The position numbers were made by a program, and so were the translations under genes. A stretch of 11,655 nucleotides of DNA from an uncultured Caryophanales bacterium. GTDB taxonomy: Bacteria; Bacillota_I; Bacilli_A; RF39; UBA660. The DNA is taken from the NCBI GenBank assembly GCA_947168625.1, contig CAMVMQ010000025.1, positions 1-11,655 on the forward strand. Reading direction: 5' to 3'. Numbering within the stretch: the stretch's first letter is position 1; each line of letters begins with the position of its first letter. Positions 1-6,476 of this stretch are shown here, one piece after another. The notes beneath the pieces are model-generated. The model was not told where the DNA came from. It did no database searches and saw only the letters and a program-made list of their open reading frames with translations.

Positions 1-10
1 AAATAAATTA

Positions 11-34
11 GAAACTAATAGTTTCTTTTTTTTT
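11..34 (+). terminator. Rho-independent terminator of the unit upstream of mnmE
   Basis: The sequence reads GAAACT-AAT-AGTTTC (11-25), a 6-bp stem with a 3-nt loop, and runs directly into a T-tract to position 34. The stem is short and mostly A-T, so the terminator may be weak. It presumably closes a gene lying before the window; jag is the usual neighbour in this locus, but it is not visible here. Confidence 0.6.
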
Positions 35-41
35 ACTATTG

Positions 42-50
42 TGATAAAAT
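42..50 (+). promoter_or_regulatory. Extended -10 promoter element for mnmE
   Basis: TGATAAAAT is a TGn extension followed by TAAAAT, one mismatch from TATAAT, 26 bases before the mnmE start. The -35 position at 17-bp spacing falls in the T-tract of the preceding terminator and does not resemble TTGACA, so this would be an extended -10 promoter. Near-identical TGATATAAT elements precede rpmE and ltaS, which supports the call. Confidence 0.45.
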
Positions 51-63
51 ATCATCGAAGAAA

Positions 64-70
64 GAAGGAG
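64..70 (+). promoter_or_regulatory. Ribosome binding site that sets the mnmE start
   Basis: GAAGGAG lies 5 nt before the ATG at 76. An in-frame GTG at 70 overlaps the last base of this Shine-Dalgarno sequence and so is an unlikely start. The site decides for ATG 76. Confidence 0.8.
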
Positions 71-75
71 TGTTT

Positions 76-1422
76 ATGGAGGATACAATTGTAGCTATAT
101 CAACTACATTAGGATTAGGAGCAATTTCTATTATTAGAGTAAGTGGAAAAGATTCTATAAGCTTAGTGGACAAAGTTTTTTCCAAAGACTTAACCAAAGC
201 TTTATCACACACCATACATTATGGATTTATAAAAGATAAAAATGAAAAAATTGATGAAGTGTTGGTAAGTATAATGAAAGCACCTAAAACATTTACTAGG
301 GAAGATATTGTAGAGATAAACTGTCATGGCGGCATCGCAGTTACGAACAAAGTATTAGAAGTACTACTAAAAAATGGAGCTAGATTAGCAGAACCAGGAG
401 AATTTACGAAAAGAGCCTTTCTAAACGGAAGAATTGACCTTCTTGAAGCTGAAGCTACTATGGATTTAATTTCCTCCGAGTCTGATAAAGCTAGAAAAAT
501 ATCAATAAATGCTCTAACTGGAGAAACCTCTTCTTTAATAAAAAATCTTCGCGAAGAACTAATTAAAATAATAAGTAATATTGAAGTAAATATAGACTAT
601 CCAGAATATGAAGATATTGAAGAACTTACTAATGATAAAATACTACCTAGTATTAGTTCTTTTCGTAATAAGTTAGAAGAAATAATAAAAAAATCGAAAG
701 ATAGTAAAGTCATTAAAGAAGGAATAAATGTAGCTATAATTGGTAGACCAAATGTTGGAAAAAGTAGTCTCCTAAATGCTTTGCTTGAAGAAGAAAAAGC
801 AATAGTTACAGATATCCCAGGAACAACAAGAGACACTGTTGAAGGAAAAATAATTATAGATGGTATCATTTTAAATCTTATCGACACAGCCGGCATTAGA
901 AAGTCAAATGATATAGTAGAACAAATAGGAGTAGAAAAAAGTATAAAGATGATTGATTCTTCAGATTTAGTTATCTTTATGCTAAACAATAATGAGAAAT
1001 TATCAGATGATGAGAAGACTATTTTAGATAAAATAAAAGATAAGAATAAAATAATAATTGTAAACAAAATAGACTTAGAAGATGTTTTAGATAAGTCTAT
1101 CCTTGACAATTATATTGAAATTTCAGTAAAAGAAGGAAAAGGAATATATAAAATAAAAGAAGAAATAAAAAGATTATTTATAAATAACGAAATAGAAACT
1201 AGTGATATGACATATTTATCTAATGCTAGAAGCATCACACTATTAGAAAAAGCCTTAAACTATATCGATGAAGCAGTAAAAGCAATAAGCTTAGAAAGTC
1301 CAATTGATATTGTTGAAATATATTTAAAAGATGCTTGGAATTCCCTAGGAGAGGTAATAGGAGAGACATATACTGATGAATTATTAGATGAATTATTTAG
1401 TCGTTTTTGTCTAGGAAAGTAG
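76..1422 (+). CDS. mnmE: tRNA uridine-5-carboxymethylaminomethyl(34) synthesis GTPase MnmE
   Basis: MnmE is a cytoplasmic GTPase that, with MnmG, installs the cmnm5 group on wobble uridine 34 of tRNAs reading NNA/NNG codons. The 448-residue protein has the full family layout: an N-terminal folate-binding domain, helical regions, and an inserted G domain. Visible motifs are G1 GRPNVGKS (from residue 223), G2 TTRDT (250-254), G3 DTAG (270-273) and G4 NKID (330-333). The C-terminal FCLGK ends with the conserved catalytic-site Cys (Cys445) in the family position. Length matches the usual 450-460 residues. The ATG at 76 is chosen because GAAGGAG precedes it by 5 nt. It is the first gene of the mnmE-mnmG-rsmG unit; its stop lies 8 bp before mnmG, and the mnmG ribosome binding site overlaps the stop codon. 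Nothing looks truncated or degraded. Confidence 0.97.
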   Translation: MEDTIVAISTTLGLGAISIIRVSGKDSISLVDKVFSKDLTKALSHTIHYGFIKDKNEKIDEVLVSIMKAPKTFTREDIVEINCHGGIAVTNKVLEVLLKNGARLAEPGEFTKRAFLNGRIDLLEAEATMDLISSESDKARKISINALTGETSSLIKNLREELIKIISNIEVNIDYPEYEDIEELTNDKILPSISSFRNKLEEIIKKSKDSKVIKEGINVAIIGRPNVGKSSLLNALLEEEKAIVTDIPGTTRDTVEGKIIIDGIILNLIDTAGIRKSNDIVEQIGVEKSIKMIDSSDLVIFMLNNNEKLSDDEKTILDKIKDKNKIIIVNKIDLEDVLDKSILDNYIEISVKEGKGIYKIKEEIKRLFINNEIETSDMTYLSNARSITLLEKALNYIDEAVKAISLESPIDIVEIYLKDAWNSLGEVIGETYTDELLDELFSRFCLGK

Positions 1423-1426
1423 GTGA
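1421..1426 (+). promoter_or_regulatory. Ribosome binding site of mnmG, overlapping the mnmE stop
   Basis: AGGTGA starts inside the TAG stop of mnmE (1420-1422) and ends 4 nt before ATG 1431. It excludes the in-frame TTG at 1407 as the start. The same AGGTGA type of site is used by the MntP-like gene and the SGNH-like gene in this window. Confidence 0.75.
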
Positions 1427-1430
1427 ATAT

Positions 1431-3269
1431 ATGGATTATGAAATAATTGTTGTTGGTGGAGGACATGCCGGTTGCGAAGCAGCAGTAGCCTCTTCTCGCA
1501 AGGGACATAAGACTCTTTTAATAACAGGAAATATTAATAATATTGCTACTATGCCATGTAATCCATCAATAGGAGGATCTGCTAAAGGAATAATTGTAAG
1601 AGAAATAGATGCCCTAGGTGGAGTAATGGGTGAAGTAGCAGATTCAACTCTCCTTCAAATGAAGATGCTAAATTATGCAAAAGGTCCTGCAGTCAAATCA
1701 CTTCGTGCACAGTCAGATAAAATAACTTACCCTAAAAAAATGTTAGAAGTCTTAAGAAATGAAAAAAATTTAAGCATAAAAGAGGGAATGGTTGAAAATC
1801 TTATAGTAAATGATAGTAGTGTTAAAGGAATAATACTAGAAAATGGCGAAAATATAACAAGCAATATCGTTATTTTAACAACTGGTACATATTTAAAATC
1901 AGACATATTAATCGGAGACACAAGAACAAGAAGTGGTCCCCATGATGAAAGAACTTCCCTTCATTTATCTGACAATTTAAAAAAATACGGCTTTAATATT
2001 CTTAGGTTAAAGACAGGTACTCCACCTCGAATTGAGAGAAATAGCATTGATTTTACAAAGACGAAGAAGGAAGAAGGAGATAGAAAATATTATACTTTTT
2101 CTCACACAAACAATCCAAGTTACGATATTAACGCTCAAGAGCCATGCTACCTAATTTATACTACTGATGAAACAAAAAAAATAATTATGGATAATTTAAA
2201 TAAATCAAGTATGTATGGAGCACTAGACGATATAACAGGGGTAGGGCCAAGATATTGCCCTTCTATTGAAGATAAAGTAGTACGCTTTAACGATAAAGAA
2301 AAACATCAATTATTTTTAGAACCAGAAAGTAAATATTATGATGATATTTATCTACAAGGTTTTTCGACAAGTATGCCAAGAAATATTCAGGAACAAATGG
2401 TTCACTCTCTTCCTGGACTAGAACATGCAAAAATATTAAAATATGCTTATGCCATTGAATATGATGCGATTTATCCAACACAACTCAAACCAAGTTTAGA
2501 AACAAAAATAATCGAAAATTTATTTACCGCAGGTCAAATAAATGGAACAAGCGGTTATGAAGAAGCGGCTTGTCAAGGTTTAATAGCGGGTATTAATGCT
2601 TCACTTAAATTGGAAGGAAAAAAACCATTAATCCTAAAAAGAAATGAAGCCTATATTGGAGTACTAATTGATGACCTAGTGACTAAAGGAACAAAAGAAC
2701 CTTATCGAATGTTGACATCTCGTGCGGAATATAGATTACTTTTAAGACATGATAATAGTGATTTAAGATTAACAGATTATGGTCACGATATTGGGTTAAT
2801 TACTGGAGAAAAATATGAAAAATTTATTCAGAAAAAGAAGGATATCTTAGAACTAACTGAAGAATTAAAAAATATTAAAATAACAGTAGATACAGAAAAA
2901 ACAAGAAGAACGATTTCAGTATATGATTATCTTAAAAATCCAACTGCAAATTTAAAAGAAATATTAAATATTTATCATCTTAATATAAATTATTCTGATG
3001 AAGTAATTGAAGAGGTTGAGGTACAAATTAAATATGACGGATATATTAAAAAAATTGAAAGAGAAGCAGAAAAGATGTTAAAGAATGAAGAAAAACAAAT
3101 ACCAATAGATCTGGATTACGATAAGGTGCCAAATTTAGCTAGTGAAGCAAGACAAAAATTAAAAGAAGTAAGACCTCTAAATATCGGTCAAGCACTCCGC
3201 ATCAGTGGAGTTAATCCTTCTGATATATCGATACTTTTAGTATATTTAAAGAGGAAATATAATGAATAA
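1431..3269 (+). CDS. mnmG: tRNA uridine-5-carboxymethylaminomethyl(34) synthesis enzyme MnmG (GidA)
   Basis: MnmG is the FAD- and NADH-using partner of MnmE in tRNA U34 modification; the two form a cytoplasmic complex. The 612-residue product starts with a Rossmann FAD motif GGGHAG (residues 9-14). It carries the MPCNPSIGG segment (41-49) and both family signatures: GPRYCPSIEDK (from 272) and AGQINGTSGYEEAACQG (367-383), with the Cys residues expected for the catalytic region. The C-terminal helical part (about 550-612) is the MnmE/tRNA-binding domain in the family. Length is close to the usual 620-630 residues. The ATG at 1431 is supported by AGGTGA just upstream, and the protein begins at the usual MDYEIIVVGGG point. 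It lies 8 bp after mnmE and overlaps rsmG by 8 bp, indicating one transcript and probable translational coupling. Confidence 0.97.
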   Translation: MDYEIIVVGGGHAGCEAAVASSRKGHKTLLITGNINNIATMPCNPSIGGSAKGIIVREIDALGGVMGEVADSTLLQMKMLNYAKGPAVKSLRAQSDKITYPKKMLEVLRNEKNLSIKEGMVENLIVNDSSVKGIILENGENITSNIVILTTGTYLKSDILIGDTRTRSGPHDERTSLHLSDNLKKYGFNILRLKTGTPPRIERNSIDFTKTKKEEGDRKYYTFSHTNNPSYDINAQEPCYLIYTTDETKKIIMDNLNKSSMYGALDDITGVGPRYCPSIEDKVVRFNDKEKHQLFLEPESKYYDDIYLQGFSTSMPRNIQEQMVHSLPGLEHAKILKYAYAIEYDAIYPTQLKPSLETKIIENLFTAGQINGTSGYEEAACQGLIAGINASLKLEGKKPLILKRNEAYIGVLIDDLVTKGTKEPYRMLTSRAEYRLLLRHDNSDLRLTDYGHDIGLITGEKYEKFIQKKKDILELTEELKNIKITVDTEKTRRTISVYDYLKNPTANLKEILNIYHLNINYSDEVIEEVEVQIKYDGYIKKIEREAEKMLKNEEKQIPIDLDYDKVPNLASEARQKLKEVRPLNIGQALRISGVNPSDISILLVYLKRKYNE

Positions 3270-3963
3270 AGAAGAATTTATTAATGAAGTGAAAAAATTA
3301 GGAATAGATATTAAAAAAAATACAATAAACAACCTAGATGAATACTATCATATTCTTACTGAAGAAAATAAAAAATACAATTTAACAAGAATTGTAGAAG
3401 AAAAGGATGTCTATTTAAAACACTTTTATGATAGTTTAACAATTACTAAAATAGAAAATATAAAAGAAAAGAGTATTTGTGATTTAGGTTCAGGAGCGGG
3501 CCTTCCAGGTTTGGTTTTAGCAATATGCTTTCCTGACTCTAACGTTACCTTAATTGAATCAAATACTAAAAAATGTCATTTTTTAAATCTAGTTAAAGAA
3601 AAATTGGAACTAAATAATGTTCAAATAATTAATACTAGAATAGAAGAATACGCTAAGGAAAATAGGGAAATATTTGATATTGTAACAGCTAGAGCAGTGG
3701 CTCCATTAAAACACCTACTAGAGTATGGAATTCCTCTTGTTAAAGTAAATGGCGTTTTTATAGCTATGAAAGCAAATACCGAGAAAGAAGAAGAAAATAT
3801 TTCGGAATATTTAACTAAATTGTCAATAAAGGAAGAAAATCGTGTAGTGTTTAATTTGCCTTTTGAAAATAGTTTGCGTACTTTAATCAAATACAAAAAA
3901 ATATCAAAGACAAATTTAATATATCCAAGAAAATATTCTGAAATGATAAAAAAGGATATCTAA
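3262..3963 (+). CDS. rsmG: 16S rRNA (guanine(527)-N(7))-methyltransferase RsmG (GidB)
   Basis: RsmG methylates N7 of G527 in the 530 loop of 16S rRNA, using S-adenosylmethionine; in other bacteria its loss gives low-level streptomycin resistance. The 233-residue protein has the family elements in order: YNLT (39-42), KHFYDSL (53-59), the SAM-binding loop DLGSGAGLPG (74-83), and TARAVA (142-147), followed by a YPR near the C-terminus. The usual C-terminal GxPxKKP tail is replaced by a short Lys-rich end. The start ATG lies inside the last codons of mnmG, with GAGG 7 nt upstream, so translation is probably coupled to mnmG. A strong terminator follows immediately, making rsmG the last gene of this operon; in Bacillus noc follows at the same position. 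Confidence 0.96.
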   Translation: MNKEEFINEVKKLGIDIKKNTINNLDEYYHILTEENKKYNLTRIVEEKDVYLKHFYDSLTITKIENIKEKSICDLGSGAGLPGLVLAICFPDSNVTLIESNTKKCHFLNLVKEKLELNNVQIINTRIEEYAKENREIFDIVTARAVAPLKHLLEYGIPLVKVNGVFIAMKANTEKEEENISEYLTKLSIKEENRVVFNLPFENSLRTLIKYKKISKTNLIYPRKYSEMIKKDI

Positions 3964-3995
3964 AAATAATAAGTACAAAGTATTTATTATTTTTT
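3963..3995 (+). terminator. Rho-independent terminator after rsmG
   Basis: AATAATAAGTAC (3965-3976), loop AAA, then GTATTTATTATT (3980-3991) form a 12-bp stem with one G-U pair, running into a T-tract that ends at 3995. It starts at the rsmG stop codon and separates the RNA-modification operon from noc. Confidence 0.78.
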
Positions 3996-4009
3996 ATGTT
4001 ATAAAATTC

Positions 4010-4038
4010 TTGTCAAATAATAAAAATTATAGTATCAT
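4010..4038 (+). promoter_or_regulatory. Sigma-A-type promoter for noc
   Basis: The -35 is TTGTCA (4010-4015) and the -10 is TATCAT (4033-4038), each 5/6 to consensus with exactly 17 bp between them. It sits just after the rsmG terminator and about 50 bases before the noc start, so noc has its own transcript here. Confidence 0.65.
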
Positions 4039-4090
4039 TATATTAGAGAATATTAAGAAATAGTAAAAAAGATGAAAAGAGGGATTAATT

Positions 4091-5227
4091 ATGAGAATGA
4101 ATAAAGAAATAGTAATGGTGCGTTTATCTGATATCATTCCAAATAGATTTCAGCCAAGATTAACTTTTGATGAAGAAGCATTAAATGATTTAGCAGCTTC
4201 TATTAAAGAACATGGAATAATTCAGCCCCTTATCTTAAGAGATTTAGGAAACAAATACGAAATAATTGCTGGAGAACGTAGATATAAAGCTTCTCAACTA
4301 GCAGGAGTATATGAAGTACCAGCTATTATTGGCGAAATGGATGATCAGACAAGTGCCGAACTAGCCCTTATAGAAAATATACAAAGAAAAGATTTATCTG
4401 CTATTGAAGAAGCAAAGTCATATAAGAAAATACTTGATATGGGTGGGTTTACGCAAGAAGAACTTGCTAAAAGAATGGGAAAAGGACAATCAACTATTGC
4501 TAATAAAATGCGCCTCCTAACCCTAACAAATGAAGTACAGGCAGCTTTAATGAACAATTTAATTTCTGAAAGACACGCAAGATGTTTGTTGCAAGTAAAG
4601 GACGAAAGCAAGCAGAAAGAAGTACTAAATATAATTATTACTAATCGTATGAATGTAAGAGATACAGATAATTATATTAAAAATATGCTAGGAATAAATT
4701 CTAATGAATCATCAGGCGATTCTGCACCAAAAGTTTTGGAGAGCAATGCTGAAAATAAAGAAATCACATCATCTATTCCAGAAAATCAAGAAAAATCACA
4801 CAAAGAAGAAACAAGTATTCTAAATTCTACTACTAATATAAAAGAAAGTCCTAACGTTTATACACAAACTAATAATACAGATTTTGTAGATATAAATAAT
4901 TTAACTTCTGATTCATCAAAGGAAGAGGTATATGACATACCAAAAGAAAAGCCTAAAAATGAAGAATTAGAAATTCCAAAAATACCAGAAATAGATAATG
5001 TAGAAGAAAGAAAAGATAATAAGGTGGAAGCAATGAATGAGAATAATATGATTAATAATGTTCCAAATAACAAAGAAATAGACAATTTTTCTAGAATGAA
5101 GATGGCTACTGCAATTAGACTTGCCAAAGACACCTTAGATGATATGAAGACTGCCGGATATAATGCTACACTAGAAGAAATAGATAATGATTCAAGTTAT
5201 CAAATAATAATAAATATTCAAAAATAA
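4091..5227 (+). CDS. noc: Noc-type ParB-family nucleoid occlusion protein, with long linker and no N-terminal membrane helix
   Basis: Noc is a CTP-dependent DNA clamp that spreads from its binding sites and blocks FtsZ-ring assembly over the nucleoid. The 378-residue protein has the ParB N-domain from about residue 8 with PNRFQPR, the CTP-binding GERRYKA (61-67) and ENIQRKD (95-101). The helix-turn-helix reads GKGQSTIANK (130-139) and is followed by ISERHAR; as I recall the family, this matches Noc rather than Spo0J, which has a different recognition helix. The end (333-378) resembles the Noc dimerisation domain. Two things differ from Bacillus Noc. The conserved domain starts almost at the first Met, with no room for the membrane-binding amphipathic helix; an in-frame TGA at 4073 rules out an upstream extension. 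A linker of about 129 residues (204-332), rich in N, E, K and S, separates DNA-binding and C-terminal domains. GAGGG lies 7 nt before the ATG. Spo0J-like function remains possible. Confidence 0.9.
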   Translation: MRMNKEIVMVRLSDIIPNRFQPRLTFDEEALNDLAASIKEHGIIQPLILRDLGNKYEIIAGERRYKASQLAGVYEVPAIIGEMDDQTSAELALIENIQRKDLSAIEEAKSYKKILDMGGFTQEELAKRMGKGQSTIANKMRLLTLTNEVQAALMNNLISERHARCLLQVKDESKQKEVLNIIITNRMNVRDTDNYIKNMLGINSNESSGDSAPKVLESNAENKEITSSIPENQEKSHKEETSILNSTTNIKESPNVYTQTNNTDFVDINNLTSDSSKEEVYDIPKEKPKNEELEIPKIPEIDNVEERKDNKVEAMNENNMINNVPNNKEIDNFSRMKMATAIRLAKDTLDDMKTAGYNATLEEIDNDSSYQIIINIQK

Positions 5228-5243
5228 GAATAAAAATAGAAAT

Positions 5244-5280
5244 TATCACTCAATATGAAATAGAAGGAGTGATATTTTTT
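5244..5280 (+). promoter_or_regulatory. Stem-loop with T-tract covering the spoIIR ribosome binding site (terminator or attenuator)
   Basis: TATCACTC (5244-5251) and GAGTGATA (5267-5274) form a perfect 8-bp stem with a 15-nt loop, followed at once by six T (5275-5280). The right arm contains the GAG of the Shine-Dalgarno AAGGAG (5264-5269), and the ATG of spoIIR follows the T-tract directly. It could terminate noc transcripts, hide the spoIIR ribosome binding site, or both. The pairing is read from sequence; function is inferred. Confidence 0.5.
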
Positions 5281-5808
5281 ATGAAAAAAATAATAATTAT
5301 TGTACTAGCAATTACCATATCTATGTTAATATACAGAGAAATAAAAGAGGATACTATTGTTATTCCAGATACTGCAATAAGACTTAGAGTAATTCCAAAT
5401 AGCAATTCCTCACTTGATCAAAAAATAAAGTCTGAAGTAAAGAACTATTTAGAAGAGAACACCTATAATCTTTTAAGAAATGAGACTGACATAAATAGGG
5501 CAAGAGAAATAGTAAAAGCTAATATTCCAGTAATAGAAGATAATATAGATATGATTTTTAAAGAGAATAACTATCCACTTTCATATACAGTAAAATATGG
5601 GAACAATTATTTTCCAACTAAAAAATACCGTGGAATTGAATACCGTGAAGGATATTATGAATCACTAGTTATAAGTATTGGCGATGCAGAGGGAGACAAC
5701 TGGTGGTGCGTATTGTTTCCTAACCTTTGCCTTGCAGATATAGAAAAAAAAGATAGTACTCAATATAAATTATGGATTGCAGAAAGCATAGATAAAATAT
5801 TTAATTAA
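5281..5808 (+). CDS. spoIIR: Stage II sporulation protein R (SpoIIR)
   Basis: SpoIIR is made in the forespore under sigma F, secreted across the septum, and triggers SpoIIGA to process pro-sigma E in the mother cell. The 175-residue product begins with a signal peptide or anchor (KK then a hydrophobic stretch to about residue 18). The family core follows: IRLRVIPNSNS near residue 40, and the conserved GDNWWCVLFPNLC block, with Trp141-Trp142 and Cys143/Cys150. The ATG at 5281 is chosen because the mature region and signal peptide fit it. AAGGAG ends 11 nt upstream, a long spacing; the alternative GTG at 5269 overlaps that site. It lies 53 bp after noc, inside the reach of the stem-loop at 5244-5280, and 30 bp before the MntP-like gene, with which it is probably co-transcribed. 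I could not find a convincing sigma F promoter. It indicates sporulation capability or ancestry. Confidence 0.93.
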   Translation: MKKIIIIVLAITISMLIYREIKEDTIVIPDTAIRLRVIPNSNSSLDQKIKSEVKNYLEENTYNLLRNETDINRAREIVKANIPVIEDNIDMIFKENNYPLSYTVKYGNNYFPTKKYRGIEYREGYYESLVISIGDAEGDNWWCVLFPNLCLADIEKKDSTQYKLWIAESIDKIFN

Positions 5809-5827
5809 ATAAAGCATATACTTACAT

Positions 5828-5833
5828 AGGTGA
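5828..5833 (+). promoter_or_regulatory. Ribosome binding site indicating a TTG start for the MntP-like gene
   Basis: AGGTGA lies 5 nt before TTG 5839. An in-frame GTG at 5830 is part of this same site and so is unlikely to be the start. The site matches those of mnmG and the SGNH-like gene. Confidence 0.6.
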
Positions 5834-5838
5834 TAATT

Positions 5839-6369
5839 TTGGAAATAATAGCTCTCTTTATTATAGCTATAAGCCTATCGATGGATGCTTTTTCTTTGTC
5901 TTTAATATATGGTACTGGAAAAATCAATAATAAAGATAAACTATTGCTTTCTATTATTGTTGGAACATATCATTTCATCATGCCACTAATTGGACTTTTA
6001 ATTGGCAATATTATTATAAAAAAAATAAATTTTAACCCTAACATAGTAGTTGGTATAATTTTATCCCTAATTGGCTTAGAAATGATTATATCAAGTTTTA
6101 AAGGAAAAAAAGAAACATTTTTATATTCAACATATGGATTTCTTATCTTTGGATTATCTGTGAGCATAGATAGTTTAACCACTGGTATTGGTCTCATGGG
6201 TATCACTAGTCTTCCATTAGTTGCTAGCATTATTTTTGCATTGACAAGTTTTTCTTTTACTTACCTTGGCCTAAATATTGGAAACTTCATAAGTATTAAA
6301 TATGGTAACATTGCAACAATAATTGGTGGAATAATTCTTATTTTAGTTGGACTATTCTATATATTTTGA
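5839..6369 (+). CDS. MntP/YtaF-family membrane protein (putative cation efflux or sporulation membrane protein)
   Basis: The 176-residue protein is almost entirely hydrophobic, with about six predicted membrane segments arranged as two similar halves. Each half carries an acidic motif: SMDAFSLS near the N-terminus (Asp16) and VSIDSLTTGIG (Asp111). These, with MPLIG and a Gly-rich end (GGIILILVGL), match the MntP manganese-exporter family, in which such Asp residues are functionally important. Bacillus YtaF belongs to the same superfamily and is named a sporulation membrane protein. Here the gene directly follows spoIIR, which favours a YtaF-like role, while size and motifs look more like MntP. 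Both are inference. A TTG start at 5839 is preferred because AGGTGA precedes it by 5 nt. No terminator is visible after it; the murA promoter begins 46 bp downstream. Confidence 0.8.
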   Translation: MEIIALFIIAISLSMDAFSLSLIYGTGKINNKDKLLLSIIVGTYHFIMPLIGLLIGNIIIKKINFNPNIVVGIILSLIGLEMIISSFKGKKETFLYSTYGFLIFGLSVSIDSLTTGIGLMGITSLPLVASIIFALTSFSFTYLGLNIGNFISIKYGNIATIIGGIILILVGLFYIF

Positions 6370-6415
6370 ATATAATAAACCATGTAAAGCAAATTGTCAA
6401 AATAACAAATATACA

Positions 6416-6444
6416 TTGACTAAACAGTACATAAGATTTAAAAT
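6416..6444 (+). promoter_or_regulatory. Sigma-A-type promoter for murA
   Basis: TTGACT (6416-6421) and TAAAAT (6439-6444) are each 5/6 to consensus, separated by 17 bp. They lie 32 bases before the murA start, in the 107-bp gap after the MntP-like gene. There is no obvious terminator in this gap, so read-through from upstream is also possible. Confidence 0.6.
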
Positions 6445-6476
6445 TAAATTAAATATAAACAAGGAAGGAGTATCTT

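Noticed and set aside
597..1109. A 170-codon minus-strand open frame inside mnmE.
   Set aside because: It lies entirely opposite the G domain of mnmE and has the Ile/Ser/Phe-rich look of antisense translation of A+T-rich coding DNA.
5156..5164. GGATATAAT inside the end of noc, resembling the -10 core of sigma F/G promoters (GGnnAnAnT) and also containing a perfect TATAAT, 117 bases before spoIIR.
   Set aside because: No matching -35 of either type is found at a suitable distance, and such A/T strings arise easily in this composition.
6396..6420. Inverted repeat GTCAA-N15-TTGAC, the right arm overlapping the murA -35, as a possible operator.
   Set aside because: Five-base arms with a long spacer are expected by chance in A+T-rich DNA and match no operator I know.
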